This document shows positions 1 through 9,284 of a stretch of DNA of 64,000 nucleotides, in pieces. Both the position numbers and the translations under genes were made by a program. Origin of the DNA: Trochalopteron elliotii (Eukaryota; Chordata; Aves; Passeriformes; Leiothrichidae); NCBI GenBank assembly GCA_024734555.1, contig JANPWX010000118.1, forward strand, positions 478,117 through 542,116. Reading direction: 5' to 3'. Numbering within the stretch: position 1 is the first letter of the stretch; each line of letters begins with the position of its first letter. Under the pieces are notes generated by a model, which saw only the letters and a list, made by a program, of their open reading frames with translations, searched no databases and was not told the DNA's origin.

Positions 1-159
1 CCTCCCGGTACGTCCTGCCCCAGGGGTGCCGGTGCTTCTGGAGGGGCCAAACGTCCGGCAGCCACAGGGTCACCGAGCCCTCCATCATGTCCCCCTCTGC
101 ACAGGCTGGCTCTGTCTCCCGACAGTAGTAGCACTTCCCATAGAAGCAAGTGTTATTGC
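1..159 (-). CDS. FAM20B: FAM20B coding exon, Cys-rich segment, cut by window edge
   Basis: On the minus strand the exon follows an acceptor (TTTTAAG) and starts with two bases that complete a Gly codon begun in the exon at 2265-2374. It encodes 52 further residues beginning [14 protein letters not shown] and reaching GRTYRE at the window edge. This matches glycosaminoglycan xylosylkinase as I know it from other vertebrates, nearly residue for residue. The segment has four cysteines, consistent with the disulfide-rich lumenal kinase fold of the FAM20 family, and an NNT sequon for N-glycosylation. The motif [14 protein letters not shown] is typical of FAM20B. No donor site is seen before position 1, so the exon continues outside the window together with the catalytic and metal-binding residues of the C-terminal lobe. 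Identification is very secure. Confidence 0.96.
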
Positions 160-2264
160 CTTAAAAGGAAAAATTAACAGGTGTTAATCCAAGGAATCCA
201 CCTGAAATTCAGGAGCATGTTGTTGCAGCAGAGGTTTCCCCACGACAGGATTTCACTGCGCTTGTCTTCATGCTTTCTGTTTCTGAGAGGGAGAGGCTCA
301 AAAGAGATTACATAGATATTCATTCATTCAGAGCAATTAAAGAATAATAAGAAAAGGAGAGAGAAATTATATTTTCTAATGACTTTATCATTCTGAGAAT
401 TAATACAACATTGCACTAGCAACAAGTTTTTGTGATCCTTTTCCAGTCCCGAGGACCCTGACTTTGCAATGTTAATGCTGCTTGTTTTTCACATTTCATA
501 CTTCATGTGTCAGATTTCTCACTTATTTGAAAAAGCTGACCAAAAAGAGATAAGTGAAAAGAGACACAGCAGAACTCAAAGGGATTTGATGCCCTGAGAT
601 TTGCCACACGTCTCAGCTACTCGAGCTGACTCAGCAGAGGAGACAGAAACGATTATCATCCTCACATGATCTAGGAATGCAGGTCTGTCAGAGCTTCATC
701 AGTGTCTTCTGATAGGAGAGGAGCAACAAAACACTGCAGCCTTTAGTCCACTAACACTGATACAGCCTGTAACACCAAATAATCTGGAGCATCCTGCATT
801 AGTAGTTTTAGTTTAACCTTTTCTGTTTTCCCCTTCTTAATCCACCTTTGCTTGATCCTTGCCAAGTTAAATCCAATTCCATACTCGCAGATGTTCTTCC
901 AAAATATTCTTCAGCTGTCTCACTTGGTTTTGATTACTCTCTGTCCTTTCTTCCTTTGATTCTACATCCAATATCCTCCCCAGAGCAGGCCCAGCTCTCC
1001 CAAAGCAATGTTCTTCCCTTTCCATCCTCACACATCCCCACCTCTCAGCCAGCACTCCTTTGGAGCCCTCCATCCAGACCCTGTGCTCCCAGCAACCTGT
1101 CAGACAACCTGAGGATGTCAGAGACCATTACCAACACAGAGCTTGCAGACCAGATCTCATATTTATTTGGAAAGCCTGCAAGTCTCTCTTCCCACCCAGG
1201 GCCTGCAGCAGGTCTAGCAAGAGACAGAATTCTTTGAGGTTCTAGCTGTAACTCCAGTAAACCTGCACTGCGTATGAATGTATTTTCTCTTCTTCAAAAC
1301 CTCAAGAACTTGGTCAAATTTGGCCTGACAAAAGATCATAACCACTTCCACAGATCCACCCATTTCTTTAGTTCCTGCTTTGCAGAACAGCAGCTCCCAG
1401 GAATCTAATGAAAATTTCTGGAGCCTTACTTCTCAAGTCAGCACTGCTGCTAGCAAACAGCTTGGTTATCTTGGCTGAAATTGGAAAATGTAGACTCTGC
1501 CTGAGGCAGGCACCCCATGTGAATACCAGGAGAGTCTGGCAAGGCTGAGCTGACACTTTCAGCTGAAGTTGCACCTTGTAAGTGGCAGTGTCAGGCAGCA
1601 GGTGAGACTGCCAGCAGTGCTGTAACAGGAATGTTACCAGCAGTAAGAAACAATCATCTCTGGAGGCTTCTGATTAGGAAATGAAACAAACAAACAAAAG
1701 AGTGATAACTGGATGGCTTATGAAAGCCTGAGGGAGTTAAGGCTGCAGCACAAGTAATTTCTTGGTGCTTAATGACCATCTGGTAGGAGTTCACATTAAT
1801 AGCTTCTATTATGTGCCCTTCACAGCATTATTACTATAAACAACACAGGGAAGTTCTGCCATGTTTGGCTGTAAATGCTCTGCAGGCTCTGATGCAGCAC
1901 AAACAACATCTAATACCAACCAGTGTGTCAGCTCTATTAATTATCCCAAATCACCACTCTCTTCACATTAAATACAACTTTATTCTTTTATTTGCAGGTC
2001 TAATCACAGACTTTTCTAACCATCTCTGACAGCAGAGAGAAAATTCTTACTCAAAGAATAAAAATCCCATCTGTAACACAGCATGAGGGAAACACTACTT
2101 GAAGAAAACCAAGTCCTCCTCCCCTGTCAAACGGGGTTATCCAAGACCTCTCCTGGCACAGAAAGAGCTTCCTGAATCATGGTTAACTGTTTTTCAGCTG
2201 GTCTTTTTTCCCTCATTAAGCATTTCTGCTCCCCTGGGCAGCAGAGCCCATGGAATCCACTTAC
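160..2264 (-). other. FAM20B: FAM20B intron
   Basis: GT-AG intron (GTAAGT donor at 2264, AG at 161-160). I see no coding exon and no clear interspersed repeat. About 850-1210 is pyrimidine-rich on the plus strand and gives a long spurious open frame; otherwise it appears to be unique intronic sequence. Confidence 0.85.
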
Positions 2265-2374
2265 CCACAGTCAGGAAGGTGCCCAGGAGCTGCTCCGTGG
2301 CCACGGGTTTGATCTCCGTGCGCAGATTCACAAACCTGCCGACCACCAGCGGGGCCCGGCGGAAACCCAGGATC
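2265..2374 (-). CDS. FAM20B: FAM20B coding exon (residues about 156-191)
   Basis: A 110-base exon with acceptor CATCAG and donor GTAAGT. Its first base completes an Arg codon from the previous exon and its last base starts the Gly codon finished at 159-158. The 36 full codons read from [14 protein letters not shown] to [11 protein letters not shown], as expected for the kinase N-lobe of FAM20B directly after the HLDR segment. The phases join without a break to both neighbouring exons, which confirms the borders. Relative to my recollection of the human protein I see only conservative changes (for example Gly for Ser in LLGTF). Confidence 0.96.
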
Positions 2375-5236
2375 CTGATGTGGGGTGAAAAAACACAGCC
2401 TGAGAATTTGCAACACAGGCAGCAGGTCAAAATTAAAACAAAAAACCCTCACAGTCTCTGTCAGAGATGACAGAGACCAAAGACTAAAGATGAAGTCCTG
2501 CAGCGACCTCCTCTCTTCTCCAAGGCAAAGCAAGGAAACTCATTTTTCTTATGTGCCTGGATGCTAAACTTCCTTTAGAGGCCATCAGTGACACTCCTTT
2601 ATTAAAGCATTTGCAGCAGAGCAACAGAGGATGCACCATGCTCCAACTCTCAGAACTCAGACCTCACATCAGACATATCCATCCTGTGTCTGAAGCAGGC
2701 TGAAGCAGTAAAACCATATGGCCTGTGGGCTGGTCACCTGGAAAGATCATTTCTAATTTGTGGGAACCACTATCTATTAAAATGTTATGCTTAAGCCCAA
2801 TTCAATTACACTTGAAAGCAACCAATCCAAGAGTTGTTTTGTTTGGCACGAGGAAGGAGAGGGGAAGAGAGAATGGTAGAACAAAAGTGAATGCCTGAGA
2901 AGTGCCTGGAAAAGCAGAAGTGGGAAGAGCAACCATAAAACTGGCAGTTACAAGATCCAGGTTCCACTCCCATGCCTGTGTCTTAGGTTGCAATGCAAGA
3001 TGTAACCAGGGGTGTGTATTCTATCACCAGCTGTTAAACCAGGTGGAGCAGTGTTCTTTATCCCTTCCAGGACCCATCCTCCCTGCAGGGGATATCTGCT
3101 GTCCATGGGCCATCCAGGCTCACTGCAGGGCTGATACAATTCCATCATCCCACCCAGGGGGAGGAGCCCAGCATTCCTACCTGGATCAAACCTGGCACTC
3201 AGAACACCAGCACAGCCTGTTTGCACTGGATTCCCAGAGGGAGACCAGACCCATCTCAGCACCACTGGACCTTTGAGGAAAACTACACCCTTCTACAGGA
3301 TCATTGTTCAACAGAACCACTTCTGTCACTGCAGGAGGACTTGACTGGACTGACACCAACACCCTGACCAACAGGGTGTCAGGTTGTATTTTGACTCTGT
3401 CAGTAGGGTTTTTTCTGTACTACTGCATTTTTTAATTTTAGTTTTTCTAGTAAAAAAAATGTTATTCCTATTTCCATATCTTTGCCTGAGAGCCTCTTAA
3501 TTTCAAAATTATATTAATTAGGAGGGAGGGGGTTTGCATTCTCTATTCCAAGGGAGGCTCCTGCCTTCCTTAGCAGACACCTGTCTTGCCAAACCAAGAC
3601 AGTCTGCCACAGCCTTTGCTCCACGACCACAAATGACTTGGGTATTTGTAACAGAATTTTAAAAGTGCTTAAAGAAGTACAAAGATCAAAGGAGTGTCAG
3701 TCCCAACTCTCTTAAAGCACTTTTAACACCCTTTTGACAGTCTTTGCATCTCAGAAGAAGATCCCAAAAAGGGACTACTGACATTCCACAGATGTATTGG
3801 ACTAGCCATCCCAAAAACTGAAAAGGATTTGTTTTGACCAAAAACAATTTGTGATTTGACCAAAATGTCTGTCTGAACAAGTCATGGGCATAAGGACAAA
3901 ACTCAGAGCCAATACTGAGCTATGCACAGCCTGAGCACAAGCAGCTGTTCCAAGAAAACAAGCACAAAGCTTAGATGTGGAAAACCTGCCCCTGTATTTT
4001 CAGAGCCTCAGCTGAGAGGCCATGATCCTGGAAGGCACAGCCTCCCCATAGTGGTAAACACACAAAATGATCCAGGATCCTTCTTGAAACAGTGGCACTC
4101 TTGGACAAGGTATTCCTGAAGAATAAAGAGGTAGAGAGCCACAGAGAAAGGCCAGAGAAAAAAAGCACAAAATCATGACTATAACGGACAGCAAAGAGGA
4201 GTTAAGTGGGATTTGGACAATGGAAAGAGGCTCTGATTGAATGTTCAATCACTACTTTTTCAGGGAATCTGAAGCCTGTATGCTGCTTGAAAGCACAAAT
4301 GGAATGACATCTGGCTACAATATCTTCTTTTGGTCTTAATATACCCTGATTTTGGCCCACCAGCACAAGCTGGTGTAGCAGCAATGGGTGTTACTCAACT
4401 AGTTATCATGCCAGATATTCTAATTCCTCCTAGAATTCCTGATTTCTACTGCCTGTGCAATGAGTTCCACAGGTGGATCAGGACTAACAAATATCTCTGT
4501 CATGACCTATGAGTTTAGTCACAGTGACAAGGCTCTTATCTATGTACTGAGAAACCTCAGCTTAAGTTCAACCATTCTATCCTTTGTCATATTTGTCCTT
4601 CCTTATTCCTTTTCTCATGATTTTGTGTCTTCACCTCCAAACCTTGCTAAGAGGAAACAGAGACTGTGCCCATGTATGTTATGTGAAATTGCAGCCCTAA
4701 CAGCATTTCATAATTATTGACATTCAGTGTCTGGTGTTTTCTGTCCCAATCTTTGAACATCCTGTAATTTTCATTTTTTCCTGTAATTGCACCTCCAGCA
4801 CAGGTCCACAAATCCACCTGGGTACCCCAAGCACAGTCAGCATATGAATAGCTGGTTTTCCTCTAGGATGCACTGATTCATATCTAGTCTAGACATTAGT
4901 CTTGACTTCCTAGTGAACTGGACATGAACTTAGCACATACATTTAGTATTTCAGACTCTTCCACAGCATTTGGCTAAGCTCTTTCTCCCCTGTAATATTA
5001 ACTAGAATGGTTTCAGGGCTCATTCTCCTTTCAAATATTTCACAAGTATCTGAAATGTTACACTCTTGAACAGATCTTAGAAACGAAGTTTCACAGAATA
5101 AGCTAATTCTTATTTTGGCTTCAATGTGGTATATTGGCAGCTTAGAGGCAGCTCCCATCTGAGGTGTACTCTTCAAAGAACCCCTTTTTTTCTGGTATTC
5201 TCCACAATAAAAGCAGGCAAAGCAGTAATTCCATAC
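2375..5236 (-). other. FAM20B: FAM20B intron with a solo LTR
   Basis: GT-AG intron of about 2.9 kb (donor GTATGG below 5237, acceptor AG above 2374). It holds the solo LTR at 2979-3601. The remaining sequence, including 3610-5230, is AT-rich and unique, with no exon or RNA gene that I can recognise. Confidence 0.85.
2979..3601. mobile_element. Solo LTR of an endogenous retrovirus, ERVL-like
   Basis: The element begins TGTCTTAGGTTG and ends AACCAAGACA, so its termini form the inverted pair TGTCTT/AAGACA with the canonical TG...CA ends of an LTR. It is flanked by GCCTG (2974-2978) and GTCTG (3602-3606), a 5-base target duplication with one mismatch, which fits ERVL-type integration. At 623 bases it has LTR size, and no internal retroviral genes flank it, so it is a solo LTR left by recombination. 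The sequence resembles LTRs I remember as common in songbird genomes; I cannot name the family. Orientation is not settled: an ATAAAG-like signal near the left end slightly favours the minus strand. Confidence 0.82.
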
Positions 5237-5323
5237 CTATCCAAGTGAAAGGCTGCCACTTCTGCGTTGTGTCTGTCGTAGCCAGCGTAGGGCTCTCCTT
5301 CCACTATATAATCCCTGGCATAT
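5237..5323 (-). CDS. FAM20B: FAM20B coding exon (residues about 127-154)
   Basis: An 87-base exon with acceptor AATTACAG and donor GTATGG. Its first base completes the Arg codon of the start exon (AG|A) and its last two begin the next Arg codon (AG|G). The 28 full codons contain [19 protein letters not shown] followed by HLD, the most conserved stretch of the FAM20B N-lobe; its Glu residues lie where FAM20 kinases place the helix-C glutamate that pairs with the ATP-binding lysine (family knowledge, not shown by sequence alone). The length is a multiple of three and both borders have the same phase, so skipping it would keep the frame. Confidence 0.97.
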   Translation of the reverse strand: MCQGLYSGRRALRWLRQTQRRSGSLSLG

Positions 5324-7140
5324 CTGTAATTGAAATAAGTCAAATGAAGTGAGTCTATGTACAATTCCTGTCAATTCTGCTGTTCAGAGTAACAATTTAA
5401 TAACAATTTAATACCAGTTAAAGAGTGCCTGGGTCACTTTCCAAGTGACTGCCAATGGAGAGAGGAAAAACATCAACAAGATTAAAGTGTCCAGACTGTT
5501 GAAGTGCTAAATAAGGAGGAAAGGTCAGTGATGTACAGTGGGCTCTAGAGTTTGGGAAGCAGTTCACATTCCAACTAATAAGTTTTAATCCAACCATATG
5601 CCAAGTCACATCTTAGGGCAAAAAGCACAGACCCTACTATGGAACAGGGGCTATTTATACTGGAGAGCAGCAATTCCACAGATGATTTTGGGGTTAGAAA
5701 GAATTGTACATTAACAATTCTCAAATACAATCTTACATTGTGGAAGAGATGGTAAAAGCAATCTTTAGTGGATAGAAAATCAGCAAGCGTGAACCTGAGG
5801 ACAATACTAGGTATAAACAGAGCCTTTATTCTAGCAGAGAAAAGACATAATGAACAGCAAAAAAGAGAAATTAGGCAGTCATTGCAATAACAATGGTGTA
5901 TTTTGGTGAAGTGCAAGGCTTTTTGCTCCCTTTTTTATCTTTTAGTAGATGTTACTTAGTCAAGACAAACACCAATTTCTCAGTTTCCTGACATTTGGAT
6001 CAGTGTAGATACTGCTTTAGCACCACACTGCAGCTGAGTGTGAAATACCACAATCAATACCAACCAAAGGGGTGAAATGCAACATGTTTCCAAATTAAGT
6101 AAGGCCAAATTAGGTTGCCTATTTTGCCATTTCCATCTATGTATCAAATTGTGTAAACTAGATTATTTCCAGCAGAATTTGTGTTCAAGCAGTAGCAACA
6201 ACAGTGTAAGAGAAGGCACACAGGTCGACTGGGATGTTTCAGCCTTGCTCAGGGATGATGTGGGGTGAGAAGACAATCCATTTCCCCAGCCTGAGCAAAT
6301 GCTTCAGCTTCTCTGCAAGGCAGCTCAAAAGAGAATTCACCAGGGTAGGATTCCTGCCAAATGGGAGCTTTCACCCAAACCAGCATCTTCTGTCACATAT
6401 ACCACCAGATGTGATGATAGCAAGTATTATTTGTTAGTCAATTAGGCTGAATTTCAAGTAAATCTGAAGTGAGACAGCTAATCCTCAGAACATGTGCTCG
6501 AAGGCAGGTCTCTGCTAAGCACTTACAGCTGGCTTTTGGAAACATGGTCACATTTTGAAAGCTGCAGAACTAAAACTTAGTAAATCCTGACCAAACTTTT
6601 TGTTTCCATGCACAGTAGGCATCTAGTCCTTTCCAGAGCAAAAGTAATGAGGCAATTCCTTCTTCCCCAGCTGGTAAGTTTGCTCAGACCTGTTTTTAGC
6701 AGTAACTCTGACAGAGCTCTCAGGTCCAAAGCTGGTTAAATAGACTCTCTTGCAGTGCCAGAACAGGACTCTGCCCAAGCCTGGCTATTCAGCAGTGACA
6801 AACAGAACATGGGTCCACCAGGATGGCCAAGGCCACCCTCTCTAGTGCTCCTATGAACAGCCCAGCTGCCCGTGTCCCTGCTGGAGCACAGTGCCACTGC
6901 TTGCCTGCACAGACAGGGCATTGCAGAAGGCCATTTAACACTTGGTGAAATGCCTGACTGCACTCCCTGACACAGAAAGCTCTCTGGGAATGCTGGCAAT
7001 CCCCAAGGCTTTCATTGCAGGAGATGCCTCTCCTACCACCAGGACTTTGTGTGCAAGGCTCACGTTGCCTGGGCCTGCAGGGGAGCTCCAGCCACAGCAA
7101 GCATTGGCTGCACAGAGGTTTTTTTCTTATTCTCTAATCA

Positions 7141-7580
7141 GAGAATCACAGACTGGTTTGGGTTGAAAGAACATTTCACTCCAATTCTGCTGCCATGGGC
7201 AGGGACACCTTCCACTATCTCAGGCTGTTCCAAGCTCTGTCCAACCTGGACTTTGAACACTTCCAGGGATGGGGCAGCTACAGCTGCTCTGGGCAACCTG
7301 TGCCAGGGCCTCCCCACCCTCACAGGGAAGAATTTCTTCCCAATATCCCATTTATCCCTGCCTTCTGTCACTGTGAAGTCATTCTCCTTGGTGCTGTCAC
7401 TCCAAGACCTTGTCCCAAGTCCCTCTCCATCTCTTTTGAGCCCCTTTAGGCACAGGAAGGGGCTCTAAAGTCTCCCTTTTTCCAGGTGAACAGCCCTAGC
7501 TCTCTCAGCCTGTCTCCAAGCAGAGGTGCTCCAACCCTCAGAGCATCTTTGTGGCCCCTGCACTTGCTCATCAACAGGTC
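7141..7580 (-). mobile_element. CR1 LINE fragment
   Basis: A minus-strand, 5'-truncated CR1 3' region. On the plus strand it opens with the complement of the CR1 tail (GAGAATCACAGACTGGTTTG), then CCATGGGCAGGGACACCTTC, CTCTGGGCAACCTGTGCCAG and CACAGGGAAGAATTTCTTCC, all hallmarks shared with the copies at 24022, 26956 and 52374. The right end fades near CATCAACAGGTC. Lies inside a FAM20B intron, in sense with the gene. Confidence 0.9.
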
Positions 7581-8248
7581 AGGAAACCTTAATGCCTGCT
7601 TAACCCAAAATCTTTTTCTGTGATGACACTTCTCATTTGCAGTGAAATTTCCTAAACCACACCTGGCCTTACTTTTTAACATCTTTCTTCTCCTTTTCCC
7701 CAAAGACAAACAATTCAAAAAGCTTTACAGCCAAGACTCTTCAGAAACGTTCAATCATGTCAAAGTTTACAGTGATCCTCAGAAAAATTTAAAATTTAAA
7801 AATTTACTTCCATACCAGGGAGGTATCACTACCCCCCATTCTTATGTTGCTCCTCCAGTACTCATTGTTGGCAGACAGGAGGTTCAGGTCTCCCTCTGAC
7901 CTACCCAAACCATTTTTACAGCCTACATTCAACCACACCAGATACACAGATGTACTTTTAAGACCACTGCCAAGTTTCCTTCCTTTCCTCTTCTTGAACT
8001 GCACCCTCTCCTGGCAGTCTGACTCAACAAGGAGGCAAAGTTTGTCTCTTAAACTGCCAGAAGCTGCACTTCCAAAGTCAGGAAGATAGGGCTCAGAAAC
8101 GTAAGGTGTAACCAACATTCCCTCAGGACTGAATACAGTGATTATTCTTTTAATCTAAAGACAGGCTGTATTGAGCATCAAGGCTGTACAGTCTGAGACA
8201 GCTGGCACAGAAACCTAATGTTACTAGAGCACCAGGAAGGCTCTATTC

Positions 8249-8590
8249 TGTTGCTGTAGGTCACGAAAAAGAGATGAAAGACTCCAGATATTTCAGAAGG
8301 CATAGAAGAGCATAGAAAAAACTTTTATTGTCTAATTCTTACTACCTTTTATAAGGTGCTCCCATACAGACTTAACATGACAGATGAATAGGAATGACAC
8401 CTCTCTAATCCCATTGGTTAAACCAGAGAAACAGCAAAACACCACCTGGAGAAAGATTGTTTTGAGAAAGGAGAGTTGTTTGCCAAGACTGTTTCGAGAA
8501 GAAGCTTTCTTGAGAAATTTTTCCTTGGGGAAAAAGTTAGCAGCTGCTAGCAGGCTAAAATCTCTCAGACCCAGAAATATCAGGCCCACA
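8249..8590 (-). mobile_element. Solo LTR, ERVK-like, sense to FAM20B
   Basis: The 342-base element has TG...CA ends and is flanked by a perfect 6-base direct repeat CTATTC (8243-8248 and 8591-8596), the duplication size typical of ERVK/alpha-beta-type retroviruses. Read on the minus strand it starts TGTGGGCC, has a TATA box (TATAAAAG, 8353 to 8346) and about 17 bases later a poly(A) signal (AATAAA, 8329 to 8324), the usual U3-R order, and ends in a short U5 (CTACAGCAACA). No internal viral genes are present. It lies 164 bases below the end of the FAM20B start exon and in the same orientation, so its promoter and poly(A) signal could act on that transcript (inference). Confidence 0.88.
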
Positions 8591-8753
8591 CTATTCTGTC
8601 TCAAAAACAACAGGACGGTCTTTCCGCTTAGAGAAAAATTTGTAACTTAAATGTTAACATTTGGAGACATTGGAGACGTCAACGTGGAGAAAAAAAAGCA
8701 CACATAAATAAAGCAGCTATTAACGCAGCCACTGCAAGCGGTATTTTATTTAC

Positions 8754-9130
8754 CTCTTGGGCTTGAAGACAACCTTCTGCCCTCCTTCGAGTATCAGCAA
8801 AGCCTTCAGCTGCGTCCCTTTGTAGCCCACATCCGCCTTGACGATCCTCTTGGTGGCCATGGCGTGCAGGACGGCGCCCATCTCGGGCGTGTCCTCGGGG
8901 TAGACCTCGCGCGGCACCACCCACTGCGCGGCGATCTCCCAGGGCGACTGCAGCGTGTGCTCCAGCCGCGGCTCCAGCGCCACGCGCAGCCCCGCCAGCG
9001 TCCGCTGGAACGCCCGCTGGTCCTCGCGGCTGGCCGCCGACGCCTCCAGGTTGTCCAGGAGGAAAACCTTGGTGAAGATGAAGATGACCACGAGGATGGC
9101 CAACAGCACGACGCGCTGCTTCAGCTTCAT
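8754..9130 (-). CDS. FAM20B: FAM20B start codon exon, coding part (residues 1-125)
   Basis: FAM20B phosphorylates the 2-hydroxyl of xylose in the glycosaminoglycan-protein linker in the Golgi lumen, which promotes completion of the linker and chain growth of heparan and chondroitin sulfate (family knowledge). This exon encodes [17 protein letters not shown] onward: a short basic cytosolic tail, a signal-anchor membrane segment at about residues 7-25 (type II topology), a stem, then conserved lumenal blocks such as [18 protein letters not shown] and [14 protein letters not shown], whose FKP lysine fits the ATP-binding lysine of FAM20 kinases. The start is the Met expected from orthologues and has G at -3 in GGCGCCATGA. 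The exon ends AAGAG|GTAAAT with two bases of the Arg-126 codon. Stem residues 28-55 vary most from human. The exon is strongly GC-rich, unlike the following AT-rich exons. Confidence 0.97.
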
Positions 9131-9190
9131 GGCGCCCTTCGGCCCTTCTGCCCCGAGCCTGCCTTCCGAGCGTTACGGGAAGTCTGTCGG
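8830..9190. promoter_or_regulatory. Intragenic CpG island over the FAM20B start exon
   Basis: By my count about 40 CpG dinucleotides lie in these 360 bases, against a handful in neighbouring kilobases. The island covers the N-terminal coding part and the end of the 5' UTR. It may be simple GC-rich coding sequence or may mark an alternative promoter; sequence alone cannot decide. Confidence 0.7.
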
Positions 9191-9231
9191 AGATCAGGGT
9201 GAGGAAGGGGATGGTAGTTGATGAATTTCAT
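9127..9231 (-). other. Upstream ORF overlapping the FAM20B start (ATGA)
   Basis: An ATG at 9231-9229 (G at -3) opens a 34-codon frame that ends in TGA at 9129-9127. The TGA shares two bases with the FAM20B ATG (9130-9128), giving the overlap A-TGA. It is in a different frame from the kinase. It starts MKFINYHPLPHPD and becomes Arg/Gly/Lys-rich. Role, if any, would be translational control by termination and reinitiation (inference); no known protein resemblance. Confidence 0.5.
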
Positions 9232-9284
9232 GCCTGACTCGCATTGTAAAAGATGTCTCGCCGCTGAAGCGTCTCCTGGTACCC
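9131..9284 (-). other. FAM20B: FAM20B 5' UTR part of the start codon exon
   Basis: Upstream of the ATG the first good acceptor on the minus strand is GTTTTGTTTATTTTTAG|GGGTACC, whose AG is at 9286-9285, with a long pyrimidine tract. This implies that the exon starts at 9284 and that at least one noncoding first exon lies further right. The segment contains two upstream ATGs, described separately. The alternative is that transcription starts within this exon's CpG island. Confidence 0.7.
9194..9244 (-). other. Short upstream ORF in FAM20B 5' UTR
   Basis: An ATG at 9244-9242 (A at -3) opens a 16-codon frame, MRVRHEIHQLPSPSSP, ending at TGA 9196-9194. It overlaps the other upstream frame in a different phase. 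Real only if the acceptor at 9285 or a start site further upstream is used. Confidence 0.45.

Larger units (their letters stand above)
5324..8753 (-). other. FAM20B: FAM20B first coding intron with CR1 and ERVK-like LTR
   Basis: GT-AG intron of about 3.4 kb. It contains a reverse-oriented CR1 copy (7141-7580) and an ERVK-like solo LTR (8249-8590) close to its 5' end. An 11-base direct repeat (AACAATTTAAT twice) lies at about 5390-5411. No other exon or RNA gene is recognisable. Confidence 0.85.

Noticed and set aside
8864..9202. 112-codon frame antisense to FAM20B exon
   Set aside because: A by-product of GC-rich codons in the FAM20B exon; Arg/Leu/Gln-rich nonsense.
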